DNA of 9,685 nucleotides from Gammaproteobacteria bacterium (GTDB taxonomy: Bacteria > Pseudomonadota > Gammaproteobacteria > Steroidobacterales > Steroidobacteraceae), in NCBI GenBank assembly GCA_005877705.1, contig VBNY01000185.1:1-9685 (forward strand). The letters run 5' to 3'. The notes below the pieces were generated by a model, which was not told the origin of the DNA, searched no databases, and saw only the letters and a program-made list of their open reading frames with translations. This document shows positions 1 through 6,085 of this stretch, in pieces. Positions within the stretch are counted from its first letter, which is position 1. Each line of letters opens with the position of its first letter. A program made the translations under genes and the position numbers.

Positions 1-197
1 GGGCCCCGCAGCGTCGGTTCGTCCGCGCTGGCGTAACGAACGGGCACGCCCAGTTCCGCGGTGACCTGCTGAACCAAGGTAGACTTGCCCACTTGGCGCG
101 GGCCCGCCACGACCTGCACGAACCGGCGCGGCTCGGCGAGTCGCTCGGCGAGCACAGCGGCCTGGGGGCGCTGAAAGTCGGTCTTCTTTTTACTCAC
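1..197 (-). CDS. AAA family ATPase, N-terminal part (5' end of gene; runs off the window)
   Basis: Reading the minus strand from a GTG at 197-195 gives an open frame of 65 codons to the window edge. It begins VSKKKTDFQRPQAAVLAERL and carries a textbook Walker A (P-loop) GPRQVGKST at about residues 32-40, followed by a beta-strand-like VPVRYASADEP. This pattern (short basic N-terminus, helix, FVQVVAGPRQVGKST) is typical of the bacterial AAA ATPases that often carry a C-terminal DUF4143 domain; that domain would lie outside the window, so the assignment is by the N-terminus only. GTG is the first possible start after the promoter-like sequence. No Shine-Dalgarno is visible, and the predicted transcript would be nearly leaderless. 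The gene is divergent from hemW. The physiological role of this ATPase family is poorly known. Confidence 0.8.
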   Translation of the reverse strand, partial: MSKKKTDFQRPQAAVLAERLAEPRRFVQVVAGPRQVGKSTLVQQVTAELGVPVRYASADEPTLRG

Positions 198-230
198 GAT
201 ATTGAGTATTTTTACTCAGTACCTTGAGTA
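191..230. promoter_or_regulatory. Tandem palindromic operator over the ATPase promoter and start codon
   Basis: Two perfect inverted repeats of the form TACTCA-N6-TGAGTA lie at 191-208 (TACTCACGATATTGAGTA) and 213-230 (TACTCAGTACCTTGAGTA). Their centres are 22 bp apart, about two helical turns, so bound dimers would sit on the same DNA face. The left copy covers the GTG start codon. The right copy fills the spacer of the likely promoter. This looks like a repressor operator, possibly autoregulatory; the binding protein is not known from the sequence. Confidence 0.65.
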
Positions 231-236
231 GAGCAA
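209..236 (-). promoter_or_regulatory. Likely sigma70 promoter of the AAA ATPase gene
   Basis: On the minus strand TTGCTC (236-231) is separated by 16 bp from TAAAAA (214-209). The start of transcription would fall near 202, only about five bases before the GTG at 197, so the mRNA would be nearly leaderless. The match to consensus is moderate. The interlocking with the palindromes supports a real control region. Confidence 0.4.
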
Positions 237-366
237 ATGGTGGTCGTACCGGCGCCCCGCCTGGCGCCTGTAGCTGGGTACGTAGCTAGCGAGGGCGAAT
301 GAGGGTGATTTCTCTAATTGATCAATCGCTTGCCAGCGCCCCGCGCGAGCAGGTGCAGAACGTCGA
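231..366. other. Intergenic stretch between the ATPase gene and hemW
   Basis: This stretch holds a possible extended hairpin: GTACC 246-250 with GGTAC 277-281, enclosing GGCGCC at 251-256 and at 263-268. A lone -10-like TCTAAT lies at 313-318 without a good -35, and a TTGATCAA palindrome at 319-326. I see no convincing ribosome binding site in front of hemW and no coding signal. Confidence 0.35.
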
Positions 367-1541
367 GTGACTACCGGGAAGACCTTGTTCGGGCTCGCGA
401 CACCGCCGCTGTCGCTCTACGTGCATTTCCCCTGGTGCGTGCGCAAGTGCCCGTATTGCGACTTCAACTCCTACACGCTGCACGGCGAGCTGGCCGAGGA
501 TCACTACGTTGAGGCGCTCGAGCGCGATCTCGAAGCCCAATCGGCGGACGTCGCCGGTCGGGAAGTGATCAGCATCTTCCTGGGCGGCGGCACGCCCAGC
601 CTGTTCACTGCGCAGGCCGTGGGGCGGGTGCTCGGCGCGGCGCGGCGCCACTTCACGGTTGCCCCGGATGTTGAAGTCACCATGGAAGCCAACCCCGGAG
701 CCATCGAGCGCGGCCGCTTCCAGGAGTATCGGGCGGCCGGGGTGACCCGGATTTCGCTCGGGGCGCAGAGCTTTGACCCGGAGCGGCTGACGGCGCTCGG
801 CCGGATTCACTCTCCGGACGAGACGCGGCATGCCGCCGCAGAGCTGCATGCAGCGGGGCTCGACAACTGGGCGCAGACGGTGCGGCGCGCGACGTACAAG
901 AGGCGCTCGCGCTGGCGCCGGCGCACGTCTCGCACTACCAGCTCACCATCGAGCAGGGAACGGTGTTCGCCGCCCAGCCGCCGCTACTGCCTGCGGACGA
1001 CGTTGCGGCTGACATGCTCGCCGAGTGCGGTCGACGTTTGGCCGACGCCGGCTTCGCGCAGTACGAGGTCTCCGCGTACGCGCGGCCTGGGCGGCGGTGT
1101 CGGCACAACCTCAATTACTGGACATTCGGCGACTATCTGGGTGTAGGCGCGGGCGCGCACGGCAAACTGACCTTCCCGGCCTCCGGCCGCATCGTGCGCA
1201 CCGTCCAGCCGCGCGAGCCGCGGCGCTATCTGGCCGCAGCCCCGTCGGGCCTCACACGCAAGGCCGTCCCGCGGCGCGAGCGGCCCTTCGAGTTCATGCT
1301 GAACGCTCTGCGGCTGGTGGAGGGATTCGAGACGGCTTCGTTCTCGGAGCGCACCGGGCTTGACTGGGAGGAAGTCTCGAAGACCGTGAGCTCCCTGGTG
1401 GGCAAAGGCTTGATCGTCGGACAGGGAACCCGCTACCGGGCGACTCCGCGGGGCCTGCAGTTCCTGAACGACGTGCTGCTCAGCTTCGTACCGGAAAGCC
1501 CGAAAACGCCCGGCGGTTTTCGATTGTCAACGGTCGAGTGA
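367..1541 (+). pseudogene. hemW: HemW-type radical SAM heme chaperone, broken by an internal deletion and frameshift
   Basis: The 5' part (frame of 367) starts at GTG and has the radical SAM CxxxCxxC cluster motif WCVRKCPYC (Cys24, Cys28, Cys31) and GGGTPS, then runs to LDN at 867. The matching 3' part is in another frame: DVQEALALAPAHVSHYQLTI from 891, then a C-terminal wing domain (RPFEFMLNALRLVEGF) to the TGA at 1539-1541. Intact HemW has about 18-19 residues between these blocks, including LDLM-x-GLPG. Here only 23 nt remain, so about 31-34 nt (1 mod 3) are missing. Read without correction, the first frame stops at 1146. HemW is a heme-binding relative of coproporphyrinogen dehydrogenase, proposed to insert heme into respiratory enzymes. 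The rest looks well preserved, so this is either a recent mutation or an assembly or sequencing fault. GTG is the first start in frame after a stop at 319-321, and no Shine-Dalgarno is seen. A weak hairpin (1501-1507 with 1516-1522) overlaps the gene end. Confidence 0.85.
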
Positions 1542-1567
1542 GGCGTTCCTGCCCACGCTGAGCGGCT

Positions 1568-1576
1568 TTATTCACA
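1568..1576 (+). promoter_or_regulatory. DnaA box (TTATTCACA)
   Basis: TTATTCACA is an exact match to the DnaA-box consensus TTATNCACA. It lies 26 bp after the hemW stop, at the left edge of the AT-rich intergenic stretch, and may act with the two boxes at 1759-1781. Confidence 0.45.
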
Positions 1577-1600
1577 GGCCCCGCCTCCGCCATCGGAGAA

Positions 1601-1720
1601 TGAGCGTATTACACGCTAAAGCAATGAAGTAGCTCAATAAGATGCACGCAAGTGCTTGATCTATAATGATATGACGGTCTGCCTATTTCTTAACCATAGC
1701 CATAAATATGCAATATCCCA
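1601..1720. other. AT-rich non-coding stretch between the DnaA boxes
   Basis: 74 of these 120 bases are A or T by my count (62%), against roughly one third in the surrounding genes. It contains one GATC (1658-1661), a consensus -10-like TATAAT at 1662-1667 without a recognisable -35, a small inverted repeat (AGCGT/ACGCT, 1603-1617), and GCAC-GCAA-GTGC at 1644-1655. No open frame here looks like a protein. It could be an unwinding-prone element, a promoter region for an unseen RNA, or simply unselected spacer. Confidence 0.4.
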
Positions 1721-1758
1721 GCCAAATCCTGCGTCGGCCGGCGGGGCCGTCCACAGAT

Positions 1759-1781
1759 TTATCCACAGCTTTTGTGGATAA
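1759..1781. promoter_or_regulatory. Two perfect DnaA boxes in inverted orientation
   Basis: TTATCCACA (1759-1767, plus strand) and TGTGGATAA (1773-1781, the same box on the minus strand) are separated by 5 nt, so they also form a perfect 9-bp inverted repeat. Both are exact matches to the highest-affinity DnaA box. A further partial box TCCACA lies at 1750-1755. The sites are in the non-coding region upstream of rpmE. Possible roles are DnaA titration, DnaA-controlled transcription, or part of a replication origin. Confidence 0.6.
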
Positions 1782-1783
1782 GG

Positions 1784-1805
1784 GTTCGTCGCGAAAGCGA
1801 CGAAC
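1784..1805 (+). other. Perfect 9-bp hairpin with GAAA tetraloop
   Basis: GTTCGTCGC (1784-1792) and GCGACGAAC (1797-1805) are exact reverse complements closed by a GAAA loop (1793-1796). The loop is of the GNRA type on a C-G closing pair, which is very stable in RNA. No T-run follows on the plus strand, so it does not look like an ordinary rho-independent terminator. It starts three bases after the inverted DnaA boxes. Confidence 0.5.
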
Positions 1806-1881
1806 GAGCGCCCATGGACGGACGGGCCGGATGAGGCGCCAGGGACGGCTGCTTGCAGGTGTCGGCGCCCTCACAGGACGC

Positions 1882-1910
1882 TTGAGGGACTGAGACTGTG
1901 CCGCTAAACT
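1882..1910 (+). promoter_or_regulatory. Likely sigma70 promoter of rpmE
   Basis: TTGAGG (1882-1887), a 17-bp spacer, then TAAACT (1905-1910), each hexamer matching four of six consensus bases. Transcription would start near 1917, giving a leader of about 68 nt before the rpmE ATG. L31 genes commonly have regulated leaders, but no specific element is recognised here. Confidence 0.5.
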
Positions 1911-1984
1911 CCCGCGCCCTTTAAGTTTCAGGCCCGTGCCGCAATGATACGGTGTGCCCCTTCCGCCGCCCGCAGTGAGCCCAT

Positions 1985-2200
1985 ATGAAAGCCGCAATTC
2001 ATCCCGAGTACAAAGAGATCACCGTGACCTGTACGTGTGGCAACACGTTCAAGACGGGCTCGACCCTGGGACATGATCTGCAGGTCGAGGTGTGCTCGAA
2101 CTGCCATCCCTTCTATACGGGCAAGCAGAAGATCGTCGACACCGCCGGGCGCGTGGACAAATTCCGCAAGAAGTACGGCACTCCGGCAGCCCCGAAGTAG
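1985..2200 (+). CDS. rpmE: 50S ribosomal protein L31, zinc-binding (C+) form
   Basis: This 71-residue protein begins MKAAIHPEY and has the L31 signature VCSNCHPFYTGKQK. Four cysteines at positions 16, 18, 37 and 40 form the zinc-binding set of the zinc-containing (C+) version, as opposed to the zinc-free paralogue used under zinc starvation. L31 bridges the head of the small subunit and the central protuberance of the large subunit of the ribosome. Length and sequence are full and normal for the family. Only a weak GTGAG (1975-1979) stands in for a Shine-Dalgarno, but the start is fixed by family homology. The gene stands alone behind its own promoter. In many gammaproteobacteria it neighbours priA, which is not seen here. 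Right after the stop is a GGCGCGCGCGCC palindrome (2200-2211) without a T-run. Confidence 0.97.
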   Translation: MKAAIHPEYKEITVTCTCGNTFKTGSTLGHDLQVEVCSNCHPFYTGKQKIVDTAGRVDKFRKKYGTPAAPK

Positions 2201-2281
2201 GCGCGCGCGCCGCGCTCGCGGATCGGACAAGCTTGGGCTTCCCCGGGAGACCGTTCCCGCCGCCCACGGGGCCGGAACTTC

Positions 2282-2310
2282 TTGTCGCAGCGCTCGATCG
2301 TAGCTATAAG
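2282..2310 (+). promoter_or_regulatory. Sigma70-type promoter of the M48 metalloprotease gene
   Basis: TTGTCG (2282-2287), a 17-bp spacer, then TATAAG (2305-2310, five of six consensus bases). Transcription would start near 2317, leaving a leader of about 80 nt. The leader holds a direct repeat TGCCTGAAGG (2331-2340 and 2344-2353) and the palindrome GAAGGCCTTC. A strong Shine-Dalgarno GAGGGAG (2382-2388) precedes the ATG by 7 nt. Confidence 0.6.
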
Positions 2311-2395
2311 CCCTCTGGGCTCTGCGAGCCTGCCTGAAGGAAATGCCTGAAGGCCTTCCGAGCCCGAAGGCTGCAAACGCCGAGGGAGTCGCGCA

Positions 2396-3862
2396 ATGGT
2401 CCGCAAACACGCCGTCGCCTGTGCCGCCGTTCTGGTCCTGGCGGCTTGCGCCACGAATCCCCAGACCGGCGAGCACCACGTCGTCCTGAGCTCCGCCAAG
2501 AGTGACCAGGAGAGCGCGCGGAAAATCCATGAAGAGGTCATCAAGTTCTACGGCCTGTACGCGGATCAGCACCTGCAGGATTACGTGCAGAGCGTCGGCA
2601 CGCGCGTCGCGCTGCAGACCCCGATTGCCGACTGGGACTTCAAGTTCTTCGTGCTCGATGACGATGAGCTGAACGCCTTTACCACGGGTGGTTCCTACGT
2701 TTACGTGCACCGCGGGCTGCTGGCCTACTTGAACTCCGAAGCCGAGCTGGCAGCAGTGCTCGGACACGAGATGGGTCATGACGTCGCGCGTCACCCCGCC
2801 CGCCAGCAGGCGCGCGGCGTGCTCATGTCAATGGGCGCGATGGCCGCCGTCATCGCGACGGGCTCGACCGCGATCGCGGAGATGGCCAACCTCGGCGCGA
2901 CCGCCTGGATGCAGGGCTACGGCCGCGACAACGAGATGGAGGCCGACCGCCTCGGGCTCACCTTCGCCACCAAGGCTGGTTATCGGCCGGAGGCCATGGG
3001 GGAGGTCTTCAGGACATTCAAAGCCGAGGAGAGCTTCGAGATCAACCGCGCGAAGGAGGAAGGGCGCGAGCCGAATGTCTATCACGGAGTGTTCTCCGAC
3101 CACCCTGCCCCCGACGAGCGCGAGGTCCAGGCCGCCAAGGGCGTCGCGAACATCAGCACCGAGCCGCCCGGCGGCTGGACAGTGAATCGCGAGCAGTACC
3201 TCCAGGCGATCGACGGTCTGCCGTACGGCTCGAGCCGCGAACAGGGGATCGTGCGCGACAACCGGTTCTACGACGCCGACCTGAAACTCACGATGGCCTT
3301 CCCGAAAGGCTGGACCGTGGAGAATCAGCGCGATCGCCTCTTCATCTACACCAAGAAGAAGGACTCGATCATGCAGCTCACGCTCGAGAAGCGGCCCGAG
3401 AAGAAATCGCCCCGCGAATTCCTGCTGCAGAAGCTCAAGAGCGCATCGTTCGCTCGCGGCGAGGAACTCTCGGTCGACGGCATGGAGGGCTACTCTTTGC
3501 TCACGCGCGCGGGTTCGCCGCTCGATGGCGGTGAGGGACCGGTCCGCTGGGGCGTGTTGTACCGGGACACACAGGCGTTCCTGTTCGCCGGCGCGAGCCG
3601 CTCGAGCGCCGGAGGCGCGCCGCTCGACGATGGACTGTTCATGTCATCGATCCAGACCATGCGCCATCTGCGGCCGTCCGAATTTCCTCTCGCGGAGCCG
3701 TACCGGGTGAAGATCCTCAAGGCGACCGACAAGACGCGCATCGAGGACTACGTGAAGGACATGCCGGTCGAGAAGTTCAAGAAGGAGGAGCTGGAGCTGC
3801 TGAACGGTCTGTATCCGAACCGCGAGCCCAAGCCCGGCGAGTACGTCAAAATCGTTCAATAG
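2396..3862 (+). CDS. M48-family zinc metalloprotease lipoprotein
   Basis: The 488-residue product starts with a lipoprotein signal peptide (VRK, hydrophobic stretch, lipobox LAAC with Cys18), so it is likely anchored to an envelope membrane and faces the periplasm. The peptidase M48 domain follows. HEMGH at 124-128 supplies two zinc-binding histidines and the catalytic glutamate, NEMEADRLG has the downstream zinc ligand (Glu180 by the ExxAD pattern), and SDHPAPDER (His236) matches the conserved late histidine region of BepA-like enzymes. The C-terminal half (about 270-488) is not a TPR domain; it contains a region like YPNREPKPGEYVKIV at the end. Family members such as BepA, LoiP and YcaL degrade misassembled outer membrane proteins, and a similar quality-control role is inferred. 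The start is set by the strong Shine-Dalgarno and the signal peptide. It has its own promoter and appears monocistronic. The exact orthologue is uncertain, so no symbol is given. Confidence 0.93.
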   Translation: MVRKHAVACAAVLVLAACATNPQTGEHHVVLSSAKSDQESARKIHEEVIKFYGLYADQHLQDYVQSVGTRVALQTPIADWDFKFFVLDDDELNAFTTGGSYVYVHRGLLAYLNSEAELAAVLGHEMGHDVARHPARQQARGVLMSMGAMAAVIATGSTAIAEMANLGATAWMQGYGRDNEMEADRLGLTFATKAGYRPEAMGEVFRTFKAEESFEINRAKEEGREPNVYHGVFSDHPAPDEREVQAAKGVANISTEPPGGWTVNREQYLQAIDGLPYGSSREQGIVRDNRFYDADLKLTMAFPKGWTVENQRDRLFIYTKKKDSIMQLTLEKRPEKKSPREFLLQKLKSASFARGEELSVDGMEGYSLLTRAGSPLDGGEGPVRWGVLYRDTQAFLFAGASRSSAGGAPLDDGLFMSSIQTMRHLRPSEFPLAEPYRVKILKATDKTRIEDYVKDMPVEKFKKEELELLNGLYPNREPKPGEYVKIVQ

Positions 3863-4026
3863 GCGGAGTTTGGCTGCACCGCTCGGCTGCGTCCTGCCAA
3901 CAGTGCGGCGCGCGCGGCCATCCGTAGAAGCCATGGCCGAGTCCTACCGGCGGGTAAAGCTGCCCCGAAAGCGAGCCGCGCGGCCCGACCCCGCAGACGC
4001 ACGTTCGCGTAAGCTCACGAAGTGAT

Positions 4027-4060
4027 TGCGCCTTGATTCGGCGCACGGTCCATGTAAACC
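4027..4060 (+). promoter_or_regulatory. Possible gltA promoter with overlapping inverted repeat
   Basis: TTGATT (4033-4038), a 16-bp spacer, then TAAACC (4055-4060) is a modest sigma70-like match. The -35 lies in the 7-nt centre of a perfect 6-bp inverted repeat, TGCGCC (4027-4032) and GGCGCA (4040-4045). That arrangement would suit an operator. The rest of the 3863-4132 gap holds paired GCTCGAGC palindromes (4080-4110) and no gene that I can support. Confidence 0.3.
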
Positions 4061-4079
4061 TCTTTTGCTCGCGCTTGCC

Positions 4080-4110
4080 GGCTCGAGCCGCCCCTTGAGC
4101 CGCTCGAGCC
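4080..4110. repeat. Paired palindromes upstream of gltA
   Basis: GGCTCGAGCC (4080-4089) is a perfect 10-bp palindrome, and the core GCTCGAGC recurs at 4102-4109. The centres are 21 bp apart, two helical turns. They lie between the possible promoter and the start codon, so they would be in the gltA leader. They could be a protein-binding pair or chance in GC-rich DNA. Confidence 0.3.
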
Positions 4111-4132
4111 TCGTTACGGAAGCCTCACAGGA

Positions 4133-5431
4133 ATGACCGAGAAACAGTTCGAGCTCATCGATCGTGCGACCGAGCGCAAGTCGGAGCTGCCGGTGCGCAC
4201 CGGCACGATCGGCCCGGCGGTCGTCGACATCTCTTCGATCAACAAAGACCTGGGCCTGTTCACCTACGACCCCGGGTTCGGCTTGACCGCGGCGACCGAG
4301 AGCCGCATCACGTATATCGACGGCGACGCCGGCGTGCTGCTGTATCGCGGCTACCCGGTCGAGCAGCTCGCCGAGAAGAGCTCCTTCATGGAGGTCGCGT
4401 ACCTGCTGCTGCTCGGGGAGCTGCCGAGCCGCAAGCAGCTCGAGGGGTTCAGCGGCAGCATCCGTTATCACACGATGATCAACGAGACGCTGCTGCGGTT
4501 CTTCAACGGCTTTCACCACAACGCGCACCCGATGGCGATGGTGTCGGCCGTGGTGGCCTCGATGTCCGCGTTCTACCACGACACGATGGATATCCATAAC
4601 CCGCGCCAGCGGGAGATCTTCGCTCACCGCATCATCGCCAAGATCCCGACGATCGCCGCCGCCGCGCACAAGCACTCCCTCGGCCAGCCGTTCATCTATC
4701 CGCGCAACGATCTTGGTTACTGCAGCAACGCGCTGCACATGCTGTTCGCGGTGCCGTGCGAGCCGTACCAGGTGGACTCGGTCGCGGCGGAGGCCCTCGA
4801 CCTGCTGTTCATCCTGCATGCCGATCACGAGCAGAACGCCAGCACCTCCACGGTGCGTCTGGCGGGCAGCACCGGCGCCAACCCGTACGCGGCGATCTCC
4901 GCGGGCGTGTCGGCGCTCTGGGGTCCGGCGCATGGCGGCGCCAACGAGGCCGTGCTGTCGATGCTCGAGCAGATCGGCAGCGTCGACAACATTGCCAAAT
5001 ATCTCGCCATGGCGAAGGACAAGTCGAGCCACTTCCGGCTCATGGGCTTCGGCCATCGCGTGTCCACGAACTTCGATCCGCGGGCGAAGATCATCCGCGA
5101 GATGTGCCACAAGGTGCTCGTCCGGCTCGGGCGCCCCGACAATCCGCTGCTCGAGCTGGCCTTGCGCCTGGAGGAGATCGCGCTCAAGGACGAATACTTC
5201 ATCTCCCGCAAGCTGTACCCGAACGTCGACTTCTACTCGGGCATCATCTACAGCGCAATCGGCATCCCGCGCTCGATGTTCACGGTCATGTTCGCGATCG
5301 CGCGCACGGTGGGCTGGGTTGCCCACTGGCAGGAGATGATCTCCGACCCCGCGATGCGCATCGGGCGGCCGCGGCAGCTGTACACTGGCCCGACGCGCCG
5401 CGATTACATCGACATCACGAAGAGGGTGTGA
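4133..5431 (+). CDS. gltA: Citrate synthase
   Basis: This enzyme condenses oxaloacetate and acetyl-CoA to citrate, the entry step of the TCA cycle, in the cytoplasm. The 432-residue protein is full length for the Gram-negative hexameric (type II) class. It has the N-terminal beta-rich part (ELPVRTGTIGPAVVDI, FTYDPGF, ITYIDGDAGVLLYRGYPVEQLAE) and the three catalytic residues: His267 in GPAHGGANEAV, His308 in GFGHRV and Asp366 in YPNVDFYSG. The C-terminus RPRQLYTGPTRRDY is typical. The segment after the second catalytic His reads HRVSTNFDPRA where most relatives have HRVYKNYDPRA. The start fits the family, although the only Shine-Dalgarno candidates are AGGA directly abutting the ATG and a distant GGAAG. 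Its stop overlaps the converging minus-strand gene by 17 bp, and no separate terminator is visible. Confidence 0.97.
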   Translation: MTEKQFELIDRATERKSELPVRTGTIGPAVVDISSINKDLGLFTYDPGFGLTAATESRITYIDGDAGVLLYRGYPVEQLAEKSSFMEVAYLLLLGELPSRKQLEGFSGSIRYHTMINETLLRFFNGFHHNAHPMAMVSAVVASMSAFYHDTMDIHNPRQREIFAHRIIAKIPTIAAAAHKHSLGQPFIYPRNDLGYCSNALHMLFAVPCEPYQVDSVAAEALDLLFILHADHEQNASTSTVRLAGSTGANPYAAISAGVSALWGPAHGGANEAVLSMLEQIGSVDNIAKYLAMAKDKSSHFRLMGFGHRVSTNFDPRAKIIREMCHKVLVRLGRPDNPLLELALRLEEIALKDEYFISRKLYPNVDFYSGIIYSAIGIPRSMFTVMFAIARTVGWVAHWQEMISDPAMRIGRPRQLYTGPTRRDYIDITKRV

Positions 5432-6050
5432 GCGGCGCGCCCATGGATAACAACCCCTCGACCTCCAGGGCGCTCGCGCGGCGCATCGGCCGGCCGTCCA
5501 CCGGACTCACCGGCGCCTGGCGAATGCCGTCGGTCGGGAAAACGGTCGCGTCGATCGCCTGATCGTCCATCGCGAAGCGTACGCCGGGATAGGCGAGCAG
5601 CCGCTCCGCGTTCATGCGCACGCGTTTTTCCGTGACCTCGTGCGGGATGCGATCGTCCATCAGCTTCAGGGTCACCGACTCGGCGCGGTCCGCGAACAGG
5701 TGCAGTTGCACCTCCGAGTGCTCGGTGGCCGTGCCGCTCAGCACGGCACCGACCAGGCGAGGCTCAAACTCGCGCAGGTAGCGCATGGCGCTCAGCGCCG
5801 CGCGGCGCTGAGCGTGCAGCGATTCCGCGTGCGACTCGCCGCCGAACAGGCGTTGGTATTCGGCGAGAGCGACCTCGATTTCGGTATTCTTCGGCAGCAC
5901 GGCGGCGCCGTCCGTGACGCCGAGGCGTTCCGCGGCTTTGCGCTTGGCCGCGAAGAAGTCGCGGATGCCGTGCTCGGCCATGATGCGCGCGGCTTCCTGC
6001 GCCAGCGCGCGCCTCAGGTGCTCGTCCCGCGTCGGATGTTTCTTGCTCAT
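5415..6050 (-). CDS. Conserved protein of unknown function, degenerate nucleotidyltransferase-like
   Basis: The 211-residue protein starts MSKKHPTRDEHLRR. Its N-terminal half is helical and charged (AQEAARIMAEHGIRDFFAAKRKAAERLG, residues 18-44). At 100-119 is VGAVLSGTATEHSEVQLHLF, which resembles the GS-x-A...SDxDLL core of nucleotidyltransferase-fold proteins. The positions of the metal-binding aspartates appear to be Val/Gln/Leu/His, so I infer that catalysis by the usual mechanism is unlikely. The C-terminal block RQAPVSPVDGRPMRRA looks strongly conserved in the family as I recall it from gammaproteobacteria; its function is not known to me. It begins 35 bp after the mrcA stop on the same strand, so it is probably co-transcribed with mrcA. 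Its 3' end overlaps the end of gltA. The start follows a weak GAGCGGA-like site. Confidence 0.8.
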   Translation of the reverse strand: MSKKHPTRDEHLRRALAQEAARIMAEHGIRDFFAAKRKAAERLGVTDGAAVLPKNTEIEVALAEYQRLFGGESHAESLHAQRRAALSAMRYLREFEPRLVGAVLSGTATEHSEVQLHLFADRAESVTLKLMDDRIPHEVTEKRVRMNAERLLAYPGVRFAMDDQAIDATVFPTDGIRQAPVSPVDGRPMRRASALEVEGLLSMGAPLTPSS

Positions 6051-6085
6051 GTTGTTGTCCGCTCGTCAACGGCGCGGCACGCGCA

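Noticed and set aside
318..512. 64-codon plus-strand frame starting before hemW
   Set aside because: It overlaps the well-conserved hemW N-terminus in another frame, and its Arg/Ala-rich composition is that of an off-frame reading.
2200..2215. GC-palindrome right after the rpmE stop as a terminator
   Set aside because: It forms a strong stem but has no T-run afterward; alternating GC is common in this genome.
1928..2794. 288-codon minus-strand frame across rpmE and the start of the M48 gene
   Set aside because: It is antisense to two well-supported genes and their promoter, with no family resemblance.
3944..5326. 460-codon open frame on the minus strand, opposite gltA
   Set aside because: It is antisense to an unmistakable citrate synthase, has a His/Arg/Asp-rich composition typical of reverse frames in GC-rich DNA, and shows no motif.
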